Source: Neoscytalidium dimidiatum
Taxonomy: Eukaryota > Ascomycota > Dothideomycetes > Botryosphaeriales > Botryosphaeriaceae
Length of the DNA stretch: 64,000 nucleotides
Assembly (NCBI GenBank): GCA_037367355.1
Contig: CM074697.1
Span: 1,240,001 to 1,304,000 of the forward strand
Direction of reading: 5' to 3'
Part shown: positions 22,317 to 34,435 of the stretch, piece by piece
How the letters are laid out: each line of letters begins with the position of its first letter
How positions within the stretch are numbered: position 1 is the first letter of the stretch
Translations under genes and position numbers: made by a program
Notes under the pieces: generated by a model
The model's database searches: none
Told to the model about the DNA's origin: nothing
The model's input: the letters and a program-made list of their open reading frames with translations, nothing else

Positions 22317-25300
22317 TCAGAATCCCTCCGTTCTCCGCCTCTTTTTCTTTGGCCGCCCACCATGTGTCCCTCTTTCCACCTGTGTCGACGGAAGCATCTG
22401 AGAAGAAGACGGTCCAACCTGGCTTGACCGTGGACCACGCACTGGCGAACTGAACCTCTCCATCGGCGCCGGGCGTGGTTGCGACACAACCGTTAGGCGC
22501 GGCGTTTGCGATACGGACTGCTGCGATTGATAAAACAGCTCCGTCTCCCGACGTTGCCGCTTGGCCCTCTTCTCTGCCTGCTTCAGGAGCTTCTCGCGCT
22601 CCTTCGCAGAGATGCCAGGATCATTTAACCCAGATTTGCGTTTCCCCCGGCCGAAACTGAAGTCGCTCTCGTCGCGATTTATTCGATATTCTTCACCAAC
22701 CCTCCACCGAGCCAACACCTGCTTCCCGATCGCCGGCAGTTCCCGAACTTGCTTGCGCTCGCTAGCCACAGTGACTCCATATTGACTGAGCCGGTCTACG
22801 AACGACGAATTCGTGCAAGTCGAAACGCTTGACGCATACGTAGCCTCTGAGGCAAGCGATGGCGTAGGTTCTGGCGTCGGTAAGGCATAAGTCGAAACTT
22901 GACTGAAGTCCGGTTCGGAGCTTTGGAGTCCCAACGAACCTCGTCGAGTTGCCCCTTTCACTTCCCCGCGATTAGCTAGTGGAGAAGTCAGGCCACTCTC
23001 GTCCATGAGCTGGGATTCCTCGATGACTTCGGCCTGCGGCTCGGGCTGCTGGAGGCTCAATTTAACACTTGCCAAACACGATTTGACCGCGATTCGTCTG
23101 GCAAGCCTCTCTGCCTCTAAGCGTTTTCTTGCTGCAGTGTCTGGGGGTAGACGCGACATGGCCCAGCGGAGTATCTTTTCGTACGTCAACACAACGGATG
23201 GAGCCCCATCCTCGAACATTACGTATTCATGCAAAGAGGGTAGATCAACAGGTTTGATAGTCACAGATGCTTCTTCATCTTCCTGGTTGAATCTGGTAGA
23301 CACCAACTCCGAAAAGGCGGCGGATGTTTCGTCAATATCAGTAACGTCAAAACGGAAGTCCAGATTAGCTAGATGGAGCCTGGTTCAGAATTAGTCCCAC
23401 GCAGTAGTTATGGAGGCAGGATATCCCTTACAGCGTATTTTGGCGGCAATTCAACGGGCTCATTGACGCTATATCGTCTCGAAGCTCAGATATGACCACT
23501 GCGGCGTCCTCTTTGGGCAGCTTGTCAAGCTCCCGTATAACTTCATAGACGCGGCTGTAGTCTCTGTAGACCGGGCCAGCAGGCCTTCGTGCAGCTGTTC
23601 GTTTACGCCACTGAGGGAAACTCGGTTCTTCCTCAAGCTCTTCCAGATCATCCGGTACAATGAATGAATCATCGAGTACTCGAGTCGAGCTTTGTGTTGC
23701 GATTCGTGTTATCCACGAAGGGCATTCCACCGAAGTCTGTTGTTGGGTAAGGGAGCCGCGGAGTTTGTCGGAGGTGAACGCCAACATCCGGCTGGCCTCG
23801 AGTGTGCGCGAAAGCATGTAGAAGCTGAAGAACTGTATTCCGTGCTCGCGATAATCTTTGCCCGGTCCGGACATTGTTGCACTAGGATCCTCACCGATTT
23901 CGAGAGCGTCCAGGTGTATGCCACGTAGCGAGCTACTTTGAATGGATCTAAACAACCACGCGGGATCAGACCCCGAAACTAAAAAGTCCACATCCGCGTG
24001 TTGTCGATAACGGAACGCCAAGAGCCCGCGCATTGACTCAGAGCGAAGAAAGACAACAGTATCTACCCAAGCTTCGTAAGTATCGTCGAAGATTCCATTG
24101 CGACTAAGGCTACACATACCTTCACCTTCGACAAAAGCGGATATCTGCATGGTTGTGTCTTCCTCATTGAGGAAGTGCCTCCATGAGAGTAAGATTTCAG
24201 AATCTGTCCATTCTACTTTGCCTTCACGAACAAGCTTGGGCACCCGCAAGACCAAAAGATTTGTTGAGGTTAACACAAGGACACGCTCCGAATTTCGAGG
24301 ATCTCTTTTCACATCTAAAATCCAAGAGGAGGTGCCAGCAAGTCTGAGGCTCGATGGAGACAAGAAAACAGCACGGTCATTGAAATCGAAGAATCCCAAA
24401 ACTCGCCGGTTGCAGACAAGGATGGTGCTCACATCGTTAGCCCAGAGAATGCGTCCCCATCCATCGTAGTGGCCGGACAGTGTGCCCTCATGAAGGTCAG
24501 AAGAAGACCTTGGGAACTCGAGGCGGCCACTCTTTGTCCTGGCTGCGTGATAGTCAAGACCGCGCTTGCCTCTTCGCCCTTCGATGTCGTAAACGCTCCA
24601 GTTCCCTTCTTGGTCCAGCGTTGCGAATTGCCGTTGGTACCAAGGATTGAAAGTAACGTCTGCAAATCCCGGTTCCTCCACCGAGAGAGCCAGACTGGCA
24701 AGAAGATTTGCTTCCAGTCGCGAAGGCGGGAAGGCATGGAGAGAGCCGGTTCCTTTTGGAGGCACAGGTAGTCTGTGATATAGCGGCCGGAAGATGTTGA
24801 CAGAGCGTGCAGTGCGAACAGCAATGAAAGTACCTCGATCGTTAATTTGACTGGCACAGGAGATCTGAAGGATGGGTGTACCATCGCCAGGCCACCATCC
24901 GACGTCCCCGTGTTGAAGTGTGGGGACCTTTAACCAAATGCTCTTATCCCTCGACCAGCCATGTCGCTCGACTTGCAGGCGCACCAAGCGCAATGAATCG
25001 CCAGCGGGGCCTCCAGGAAGCGTGGCAATCTTTACAGTGCCTTTAAAGCGCTTATTATCCACATCGGCAGCTCTTCCAAAAGCTAGTAAATCGGACGTTT
25101 GAGGATCGAAACTTGAGGCGGTCGCATTGACGGCTTCTGAGATTTGAGCGGCGCGGCTAAGGAGATGAGCAGCACTTCGAAGCTCCGGGTTCAGAGCTAG
25201 AAGATGTTTCTGCTGGCTGTCGAGCTCGGTGGCCAAATTTGTACAAAAGCCGATCTCAGAGGCGCTCGCAGGTATCTCGGTGTGGTGGGGACCTAGAGGG

Positions 25301-25416
25301 AGGAAAACGCGGCGCACACCCGGAGTCCGTTTGAACACCCAGGTCTTATTGTCGACATCGTATACGGCTTGGCCAAAATGACCATAGTGTAGGTCATCGA
25401 CGCCCGGGTCAGTCAT
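22317..25416 (-). CDS. rrn6: RNA polymerase I transcription initiation factor Rrn6-like
   Basis: Minus-strand exons 25416-23432 and 23379-22317 encode 1015 residues; the 52 bp intron joins NCRQNTL to HLANLDFRFDVTDIDE without loss of frame, so two apparently separate open frames are one gene. N-terminus MTDPGVDDLHYGHFGQAVYD, a beta-propeller-like middle with repeated WD-like strands (about 150-500), and a helical region follow. The C-terminal tail is basic and ends GGRPKKKRRRTEGF after an SSQ-rich segment, typical of fungal Rrn6. Rrn6 is a subunit of the core factor that recruits Pol I to rDNA promoters in the nucleolus. Identification rests on overall layout and the tail, not on a catalytic motif. 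Head-to-head with spc25. Confidence 0.78.
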
Positions 25417-25886
25417 TCGGCTTCGGTGGTGCTTCCTGGGCGGAGAAGATCATGTCTTCGGGGGCGACGACGGCGTTTTGGTCGAAACAGCTGCATTGGC
25501 TGAGCGATAATTGCGATCAGTGTTTCGGAGGCATGCTGCATGCGTTCCAGGCGCAGCGACGAGGGTAGCACAGTCCGAGCGGCTGCAGTTTGTAGTCGAG
25601 GCGTGCGAGCGATCGCATACCCGCCGCTAAATGACCGGATTTTTTCAGCCCTAAGGCCGCACCCCGACCGCAGCGTCACCCGGCCAACGGGTCCGCACGC
25701 ACGTTGCACCTCAACACCACGCCCCACGGCTGTCGCGCCCGCACCTGACATCCTTCCTCCATCAGAAATATCGGGAAGCCGTACTCTCCCGCTGTGTCTT
25801 GCGAAAAATTTGGATACAACTCACGAAATCGCATCGGACAATATCATTTCATTTAAACAATCTGCGCGACTGCGCCTCTTCTCACT
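25417..25886. promoter_or_regulatory. Divergent promoter, rrn6 (-) / spc25 (+)
   Basis: 470 bp between start codons. No TATA near either start. A + frame through it (25540 onward) runs out of frame into spc25 and is not supported. Confidence 0.55.
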
Positions 25887-26725
25887 ATGGCCACCGCTGT
25901 CTTCGAGCCGTCACTCTCCACGAGTGGAATGCGCGCCCCTTTCTCCTCTACAGATGTACCATCAATGGCCGACTCCCTACCGAGCATCAATTTCGGTTTC
26001 GATGACCTCCGTCAGCGCATGGCGACGTTCCAGGCGCGCTTCGACGATTTCATCGAGAAGGGTCGCAAGCGCGTTATGGAGGAGCGCAACCAATTTCGCA
26101 TAAATCTGGCAGAGATGAAGGGTGAGCCTGCTGCGCATGTGCGCAGAAAGATACGGTTAAGCTGACAGAATCGACTGCAGAGGACCAACGCCACAAGGAA
26201 CGCGAGATCGAGATCCTGACGCTGAAGTCAACGACGCACCAGCAGACCGTCGCGAAGGAAGCCCAGGAGACGACGGAGATGCATAACGCCATTGCCGCGC
26301 TCACATCGCGCAGGGATGAACAGCTTGCTCGCCGAGATGCCTTGAAGTCTCAGATCGCCGAAGTGCAAAGCCAGATTGCCGCCAAGCGGGAAGCTCAGCG
26401 CAACCATGCCCGTTACCTCGACTCGCAGGCCCGCTTCAACAACCCAGAGCTGGCATTCTGGCAGGACTACTTATGCATGCATATTGACGGTGCCGGCATG
26501 GCAGATCGACTAAAGTTCACCTTTACGCATATCGATGAGCGCGACTGGGAGAGGGAAGCATGGTTCGAGCTGGATATGGGCGTCCGCGACTACAATGTCA
26601 TCTGCATGAAGCCGAAGCTCGAGCCCGAGGAAGTCGAGAGAGCATTGCACGTTTTCAACGTGACAAGAGAAATTGCACCCTTTCTGAAGATGATGAGGGG
26701 GCTATTTATTGAAGCTATGAAATAG
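25887..26725 (+). CDS. spc25: Kinetochore protein Spc25
   Basis: Exons 25887-26121 and 26181-26725, 259 residues. After an N-terminal low-complexity stretch (MATAVFEPSLSTSGM), residues about 35-170 are a continuous heptad-type coiled coil (DDLRQRMATFQARFDDFI, then EREIEILTLK and a long Gln/Ala/Arg helix). The C-terminal globular RWD-like domain contains LAFWQDYLCMHIDG, RLKFTFTHID and the closing amphipathic helix VERALHVFNVTREIAPFL. This is the Spc25 arrangement: it pairs with Spc24 and anchors the Ndc80 complex to the inner kinetochore. The 59 bp intron has GTGAGC and CTGCAG. It converges with the DHX35-like gene, 156 bp away. Confidence 0.92.
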
Positions 26726-26881
26726 GAGGGTTTACTACGGCAGTGGTGTATGGAGTAATGGAGTATGGGCTTTGGGATACCATTCAGCTTGTCACGACCG
26801 GAACGTCTTCTTGGGTTAATCTACACCGCTATTGTGGCAAGGTTGCCTTCTATCAATTTTTGTACTTTGTGGCTTCTTATT

Positions 26882-28999
26882 CTAATTAGTGCTGTAGTAT
26901 TGGGGCGCATACTCCAACAGCCAGCTCTTTTCAATCTTTGTGATATCTCTGATAAATGTCTTGTTCCCTGTTTCCATGATCTCGTGAAAGATGACCCAAT
27001 CTGCTTTGCGGTTCTATTGATCCGTTACCAATAATGTCCAAACATCGGAGAAGGAAAACTTACAAACATGAGCGAAGTCGGATGGGCGTGGAGCACCATT
27101 CCGCCATCCACTGTCTTGAATGTACCATCCGGCTGCATCCTTGCAGCATGAGCAAAAAAGCCTGTCGTCAAGCACCTCCGGATCTGTTCCGCCTTGTCCG
27201 GTCCGCCCACCCGTAGGACATCTGAATGTGCCAAACTTTCTTCTATATCGATCCCGAGACGCTCGAGGTATTTCCGAAGCTGATTCCGGATGCTGACTGC
27301 TCGTGCCATGGACTTGAAGTTCAGGTAATTATCTCGGCACCACTTTGCATCTTTCTTGCCCTTTGTCACAAATGCGTGGTAGACGTTAAGAAGAGTTAGG
27401 TGGTCACCTTCCTCCACTGCAAACTTCCGTCTTGCGGATTCTTGTGCTTTTTTCTGACCTTCGTGCGAGAACCACACGTTTCCTTGTAAGCTCGTCATTG
27501 CAGCGATAGAAAGAAGTTCGCTCAGACAGCCAAAGTCACGAGCAGAAAGGAGGGCCTTGGCCATCATTGGCTCAACTGCCAACTCGGCCATCCGTGTACC
27601 CAGTGGTTTCGTGAGCTTGGCGTAGTCGTCAAGAGCCCCTAGTGAGTAAAGCAATTCAAGTGCTTTAATCACCAACTCCGCCGGTGGAGGCGTCAAGTAA
27701 TCGAACCGCGCAATATTGTCTATTCCCAGGGCCTTAAGCTGCAATATAACGGGCGCTAAATTTGAACGCTGTATTTCCGGGACTGTGGCTTCCGGAAGGC
27801 CTTCGTAGGCTTGTTCGGTGTACAGACGATAGCATTTTCCAGGCTTCGTGCGACCGGCACGACCAGCACGCTGCGTTGCGGATGCTTTTGACACTGGAGT
27901 TGCGGTGAGAGTCTCAATGCCGGTATTCGGATTGTAGGCCCGCAGCTTTACAAAACCGCAGTCAATCACGTAGACGATTCCGTCGATGGTCACTGAAGCT
28001 TCCGCGATGTTTGTCGCTACAATGATCTTCCGCGTGTTTTCCGGAGCCGGCTCGAAGACGTACATTTGTTGGTCAGTCGGCAGTCCCGCGTACAGCGGTA
28101 GCGCCTGGACAGAAGGGCCTTTGGGATTGAGGTTCACAGCTCGATCTGCAATCATCTCGAGAGCTGTATCTATCTCCTCACGTCCGGTCAAAAAGATCAG
28201 GATGTCACCTTCAGGTTCCTGGGTGTGGATGTCGAATACCGTCTTAACAGCCCTCTCGACATAGTCCTCGGCCGGTTGCTCCAGGTAGTGGACGTCGACT
28301 GGGTACATACGGCCCTCGAGGCTTACTATACGGCCGATATCGCCACCAAGCTCAGTGGTCTCGTTGACGTTCTCTCCTGGATCACCTGCAAAGAATTTCA
28401 AGAATTCTTCAGCTTGGAGAGTGGCACTGCTGACCACAATACGCAGCTCCGGCCGTTTCTTTCGAATCTTTTTAAGAAGGCCAAGAAGAAGATCAGAGCT
28501 CAAAGAGCGCTCATGAGCTTCATCCACCATGATTACGGAGTACCGAGACAGAAGAGGGTCAACAAGAGCTTCGCGGAGAAGCATGCCGTCTGTGAGGAAC
28601 TTTATGCGTGTGGCTGCCGAGGTGACATCTTCAAACCTGATGGAGTACCCGACATCTTGGCCAAGATTGCAACCCATCTCCTCAGCCACCCGAGCGGCGA
28701 CGGAGGTAGCAGCAACCCTCCGAGGCTGTAGATTCAAGTCAGGGAAGCATAAAGCAAGGCATAATTTGAGCTGACTGACCCACCTGTGTCACGGCCATAA
28801 GCTTGCCTTGAGCGCACCATCCTGCTTGGTCCAGGAATTGAGGGATCTGAGTCGTTTTGCCGCTACCGGTTTGCCCTACAACGATGGTGACGGGGAAGGT
28901 TTCAATCAGATAAAGGAGCGCATCGCGATGACGGGCGATGGGAAGCAAGGCGGGTGGTTTGTAGAGCGAGGGCACGAGATCAGCTTCGCGATCAGCCAT
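26882..28999 (-). CDS. DEAH-box RNA helicase, DHX35-like
   Basis: Minus-strand exons 28999-28784, 28725-27064 and 27013-26882; 669 residues. Motif [10 protein letters not shown] (about residue 42), Ia [10 protein letters not shown] (formed across intron 1), [40 protein letters not shown], followed by the winged-helix, ratchet (HA2) and OB-fold regions. The last exon supplies [13 protein letters not shown] and [14 protein letters not shown], the conserved DHX OB-fold ending, which confirms a 44-codon terminal exon. The short N-terminus without extra domains and overall similarity fit DHX35, a helicase found with late spliceosomes; Prp43-like enzymes are close relatives. Nuclear role inferred. 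It shares a 324 bp divergent promoter with the CUE gene. Confidence 0.92.
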
Positions 29000-29323
29000 T
29001 AGGGAGGTGCGAGGAGTTGAGCTCCGTGCGGCTAAGGGGCGGGCCGGTGGATCTTCTGGGCCATAAGCGTTAAGCGATCTGGTAGCCCTTGTGAAGCGCG
29101 CGCAGGAAGTTTGATGGTGAACTCAGGGAAATCGTGTCGGTAAAAGACCGGAGCCGGCCCGCCACCAGGGGTGCGTCATACGCGCGGCGCAGGGCGTTGG
29201 GCCCAAGCGGGCAGGCACCAGACCAACTGCTCCATTCTTCTGGCTGTCCCTCACCACTGCCTCCGCAACCTGTTCTCAGCAACTGCAACTTCAACCAACC
29301 GCTTCCTGCACACGCGCGCAACT
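29000..29323. promoter_or_regulatory. Divergent promoter, DHX35-like (-) / CUE gene (+)
   Basis: 324 bp, GC-rich, no TATA element seen. Open frames here are continuations of frames without conserved content. Confidence 0.55.
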
Positions 29324-30860
29324 ATGTCCGACAAACCGGCCGACGAGAAGAGGCCTCGCCCAGTACGTCCGCAGGCACCCCGCGCGAAATTGAACAATAT
29401 ATAGCACAGAGATCGACCCGAAGCTGATCTGTATAGGAGAGCATCACTACAAAGCACGATATAGATTTCGCTTCGGACGACGAAGCGCCCACTCCTGCCA
29501 CTGCCGGCCCTACCACCATCAGCACCTCTGCCCCCTCCACCACTTCGCCGCAGCCCAAGAAGGTGAGCTTCCAGGAGCCTGCCAACGACGAAGACGAAAC
29601 CCCTCCTCCGAAGCCGCCGCGACCCTTGAGCCCCATGGCACAGGCAGAGGCCACCCTCATCGAGGCCTTCCCGGACATCGACCCCAAGGTCGTCAAGGCC
29701 ATCTTGGTCGCCAGCAACGGCAAAGTCGAGCCTGCTTTCAATGCCTTGCTAAGTACGTATACCACCCGAGCCTACAGCTGCTCAAGCTGACGTCCGCAAG
29801 GCATGTCCGACCCCAACTTCAAGCCAGAGGATGTCCCACCGCCTCAGCCGCCTCGCCCCGGTCAGCCGCGCACACAGCTCGAGCAAGATGAATTGTATGC
29901 ACGCCAGCTCGCCGCCCACTATCAGTCTTCAGGTGGCAGAGGCTACCCGCCGCAACAACACCGTCGCATGCAGTCGGAGGAAGAGGAGCGCGAGCACAGT
30001 TTCTTTGATGGTGAGCAATGCGTCTTTCGATGCGCGCTCAGGATAACGTACTAATGAGCCTAGACGACCTACCCGTCATCCAAGAAAACATCAAAAAAGG
30101 CTTCCTTGAGACTCAGACGAAGGTCAACAAGTGGATAACCGACTTCAAGAAGAAGTTGGATGGCGAGGAAGAGGATGAGGCGCAGCCGGGCCAAGCAGGC
30201 TCCAGCCAGTATCGCCGGCAGAATTTTGGCCCCTCCCAGTCAGATCAATTGTACGGCATTCGCAGGAGCGCGGAAGGTAGGCGCAGCGCTGACCGTGAGC
30301 GCTACGATGCCGATCCTCGCGTGCTTGGAGACGACTTCGCCGCGCTTGAGCTTCGGGACAATGAAGGTGCGTGAATCCTGACACTCTACTATTGCTTTTG
30401 CGCGCAGTTCAAACCTAACCGACCCTCCCCAGCAGCAGCAGCAGCAGCGAAGAAGCGTTCTAACCGCCCTCTAGCGAACCCTGACCTCTTCAAGCCCACT
30501 CCGAAGCCTCCGCAGTCCGGTCCTGTGGACGAGGTCGATGCGCTGTACCGTAACCCTACGCCTCCCCGCCAGCCATCACCTGGCGCGAATAAGACTAAGA
30601 AATGGCAACCGTTAACGTCGGTGGCACCCAACCCCGAAAGCGACGACCATGACCCGTTCAGCTTGGGCGACAGTGATGACGAGCAGGAGACAAAGACGAA
30701 GGACATTAAGGCCGAGGATAGCGAGAGACTGAAGAAGGCCGCTGCCGAGTCAGACGCAACTGCAAAGGACCCCGGATCTTCACCGGCCCCCGCTGAACGG
30801 AGCGGAAGCGTCGGGCAGAAGGACAAGGTAGCTGAGGAAATCTTGACCGATAAGAAATAA
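29324..30860 (+). CDS. CUE-domain (ubiquitin-binding) protein, Cue5-like
   Basis: Five exons, 29324-29362, 29437-29752, 29801-30010, 30064-30366 and 30433-30860; 431 residues. The CUE domain (MAQAEATLIEAFPDIDPKVV to about FNALLSMSDP, residues about 75-120) is reconstructed across intron 2 and has the ubiquitin-contact MFP-like FPD and C-terminal LL. The rest is Pro-rich and disordered (PPPQPPRPGQ, YPPQQHRR), with one conserved helical block, DDLPVIQENIKKGFLETQTK, then an acidic tail with DDHDPFSLGDSDDE. Yeast Cue5 is a ubiquitin-Atg8 adaptor for aggregate autophagy; the domain position and tail are compatible, but the adaptor role is inferred. The last intron ends in a six-fold CAG repeat, so the acceptor choice can vary by single Ala residues. 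Confidence 0.85.
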
Positions 30861-31575
30861 AGGTTCCCCTGGGTCAGTGTTCTAGTGCGGTCATATTCTG
30901 GGCTCAAGCTGCCTTTGGGGAGAGTTTCGATAGGCTATAGGATACCACGGTGAGGCATTTTCATAGTTTCTGGAGGCAAGACGGCTCTGCAAAGATGTTG
31001 TTTATCGCTCACTTGCTGCCTTGTTTGAATTGAGTTTTGCAGAAAGGGCATTGGCTGGAGGTTCCGAGTCAGGAAAAGGTACGGCGTGTGGTTTGTGGAT
31101 TGAAACACTTTCCGGCAGCACCAGCGAGATTTATGCTAAAGTGTATTGGTATTGGTGCTTGCTTCGACTTCTTTGAATGCATAGATGCATTCAGCGGTTC
31201 ACGTTGCGCTCGTGGGAGCTGGGTATGAATTTCTGAATTGGAACATTCGAGGTCGCACTATTTCCAGATGTCACTATGCAACGACATTCGCCGGTCTTCT
31301 GGTTGTCTCAGCATGCCTCGCTGTTGCTTTCCCTACAGACCCCGGCAGTTCTCCACTTCCCTGGCAGCAAACCCAAGCTAGAGGAAGTACTTTCCATTCC
31401 CAGACTAGCGCCATATCGCTGTCTAGCATCTCAGCATTTCGATGACATGTGGGACTCAGTAACACATGTCCATTGATATCGCTCGAAAATCAGCGTCTCT
31501 CATATTTGAGCCGGCCCTCAAACTCCCTCAATTCCATCTTACTCTCTATTGTCACATTGACCAATCACGCCCAAG
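30861..31575. other. Intergenic, CUE gene 3' flank and ureohydrolase promoter
   Basis: 715 bp. Several short + frames, none with family features or a plausible splice into the next gene. A pyrimidine-rich region with CCAATC precedes the ATG at 31576. Confidence 0.5.
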
Positions 31576-33891
31576 ATGCCTTCAGTCAATACCGTCGCCC
31601 TATCTACTCTGGTCCTTCCACTCCTCGCCATCGCCCGCGAAATCACCTTTCCCCCACTGTCGGGCTATCAAAACCAGCAGGTCCCTGTACAGCAGGGCTC
31701 TGAGTTCGATATCGCCGGCAGCATACGAGATGACAGCATCTCTGGCGCGAAGTTCGCGGGATTGACCACTTTTGCGAATCTGCCGTACGTGCACTGCCTG
31801 TCGGCCGACGAAGCCGATGTCGAGAAGTTTGATATTGCGTTTTTGGGAGCGCCTTTCGATACTGTGAGTAAACCTCAATTTGCATGATATGGCCGCGATG
31901 TTGCAGTCATCCGAATGAATGCCAATGCTAGCTTCTGATATCACTCGTAACCATCAAAGACTATGTACATGTGGGGAATGGATGCGTTCATTGTTGTCTA
32001 ATCAGAGCCTGCAGGGTGTGACCGCCCGGCCCGGTGCCCGATATGGGCCGGGAGGCATCCGCCAGGGTTCGAGGAGAATGGAGCCGGATACGTGGAACAT
32101 TTACACCGGTGAGCAGCACCCCTTCAGCTTTCCACTTCAGGCGAAGCGGTCCTGTGAGTCCTTTGAAAAAGAAATCGAACGCCGCCGGATACGGACAACG
32201 CAGGATGTGGCACAAATGCCAACGGGATCGTGCCACTGCAAGATATCCGAGAGGCTGGAGAGCAGGGACTAGGCATGCGGATTTGCATGCGCATCCCCCT
32301 GTTGCACAAAACCGGTCGTCTGCGCAACGTTTCTTGCTAGGCTGTCAGTATCACTACGCACCTTGAGGTTGGTGTCAGATGTCTCTACCGAACTTCTCGA
32401 TGAGCAACGAAGGAATTGCATTAGTGAGAATAATATGAAAGTCCGGCAAGTTCAAGGCTAATGCATGATGGTGTCTCTATAGGAGAGAGCGCCTACCACA
32501 GCTGGGCGAAGATAGTTGACTGTGGGGATGCTCCATTGACTTTCCTGGTAGGAGAGGACCTCATCTCTCACAATTGGGGCTTTGCGTCAGACTTCCTCAG
32601 CTCACGCGGTAATAGGATAACACAGTCGCTCTGAAGCAGTTAGACAGGGCTCACAAGGTACGTACAACTTCCATGCAGGTTGCCTTAATTCCTGAGCGTG
32701 GGTGGCGCTACCGAAGCCGCTCGCTGCCCGGATCGTCATTCGAGTTTCAGGGCGGTCTCGGCAAGCATTCGCCGGAGGGTGACAGCCCTGCAGCTATGCG
32801 CTATGTACCTACAGTCTGCCTGAGGTCAAAGCACGATGCCAGGTTGCAGAATCCGGGGGAGAAGGGCCGCCACCAAATCGGAAAATTTCTGGTAGCGCAA
32901 GTGGACACTGACGTGCGATGCGTGCGACAGGTGATCGCCGGGCGTACGACGAACACGAGTGACTTCTCAACGCCTAGGATCATAACACTAGGTGGTGATC
33001 ATACGACAACGTTGTCGGCTTTGAGATCTGCCGCCGAGAAATGGGGACCTGTCAGTGTCGTCCACTTCGACAGCCATCTCGGTAAGGAGTCAGAAGCACA
33101 GCACACAGCATGGTTTGGCTAATGCAAAGCTGTAGATACCTGGGATCCAGAGGTTCTCGGTAAGTGGAGCCGGGCTGTACTCGTTACGACGCTGAAGACT
33201 TGACATTGGATAGGAGGAGGCATTTCGCACTACGCCGTGTGTATCCCTGCGACCCAGATGAATATGCAAAGAGGAGGGCTGACGTTGGTCGACTACAGGG
33301 AGTCAATCATGGAACATTCCTCCACATAGCGCATGAGGAGGGTTTGATCCGCAATACTTCGATGCATGCAGGGATTCGAGCTCCGGTTATGCGACCAAAG
33401 GGCGACATCCGGAACGATATCCGATGCGGGTTTGACATGGTCAAGGCCAGAGAAATTGACGTTATAGGTATTCCCGGTGTCATCGATCGTCTAAAGAAGC
33501 GGGTTGGTGAAAGCAAGGTCTACATCTCTGTTGACATTGACGTTCTAGACCCTGCCTTCGCACCCGGTGAGTGGTCAGATTAGCAACGATTGCAGGTGTA
33601 TTATGCTGATTTTCCAAGCCACCGGTACGGCTGAGCCCGGCGGCTGGTCGACACGCGAGCTTTTGAGCATCCTCGACGGGCTGAGCGGTCTAGAGGTCAT
33701 CGGCGCCGACATCGGTAAGCTGAAGTGGCCCGCTGCATTATTTTCCGCTGATATCAAGGCAAGTCGAGGTATCGCCGGTGTGGGATAATGCAGGAGAGAC
33801 GACAGTACTTGCAGCTGCACAGGTCGCCGACTCTCTCCTAACGTTGATGGTGCAGAAGCCTGTCAAGTCGAAGACAGAGGAGATGCAGTGA
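31576..33891 (+). CDS. Secreted ureohydrolase (agmatinase/arginase family)
   Basis: Ten exons: 31576-31863, 32015-32108, 32483-32547, 32616-32657, 32931-33081, 33136-33159, 33214-33236, 33299-33566, 33619-33714 and 33764-33891; 392 residues. A signal peptide ([20 protein letters not shown]) indicates secretion. The joins restore [85 protein letters not shown] and [14 protein letters not shown]. These carry the six Mn ligands of the family (His in GGDH; Asp, His, Asp in DSHLD; two Asp in DIDVLD). Ureohydrolases split urea from agmatine, arginine, guanidinobutyrate or related guanidino compounds; the substrate is not fixed by sequence and the agmatinase label is by similarity. Exons of 24 and 23 nt are essential for the Asp-His-Asp and GGGISHYA region. 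Introns 2 and 4 are long (374 and 273 bp). Confidence 0.92.
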
Positions 33892-34435
33892 GACAGGAGA
33901 CGTAACACCCACGAGTACAGTGTAACGATGAACAAAAGTGACACAGGCGGGGAGAGCCTGCATGGTAATAGAGGAGAGGGCGTGCGCGATCCGGGGTATG
34001 CAGAACACTATTTTTTCGATAATGTTGAGATGAGAAGTACGGGATCGTGCACGAGAGTGTTGTCCAGACTGCGCTGATGCTAGTGGAGTTTGTCAGGACG
34101 GGCTGAAGTAGCTTTCGTAGTATTGGCGTAGGAAAAGGAGTGAAAATGAGACTGCGAAACTGCTTCTGAGGAGCTCAAGGAAGTGAGGCGAGATGTCTCT
34201 GGGCACGAAAGTCGGCTAGAGACCGGTCGAGAGTAGGAATGAACGACACGGACGGGGGCGGGCGGGACGCAGCGCAGCCGATGCCGAGAAACAGAGCGGA
34301 CGGCCCCACCATCCCCTCTTTGGCCGCTGAGGTCATCTCCAACCTCTGTCACATTATTCGGCCATCCGCCTCAACAGCCCATTCCTGCATCAAGCAAACT
34401 TGTTTCCAGCCAACGACAACATCATTTCGGAAGCT
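33892..34435. promoter_or_regulatory. Ureohydrolase 3' flank and MAPR promoter
   Basis: 544 bp. No gene or strong core-promoter element seen. Confidence 0.55.
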
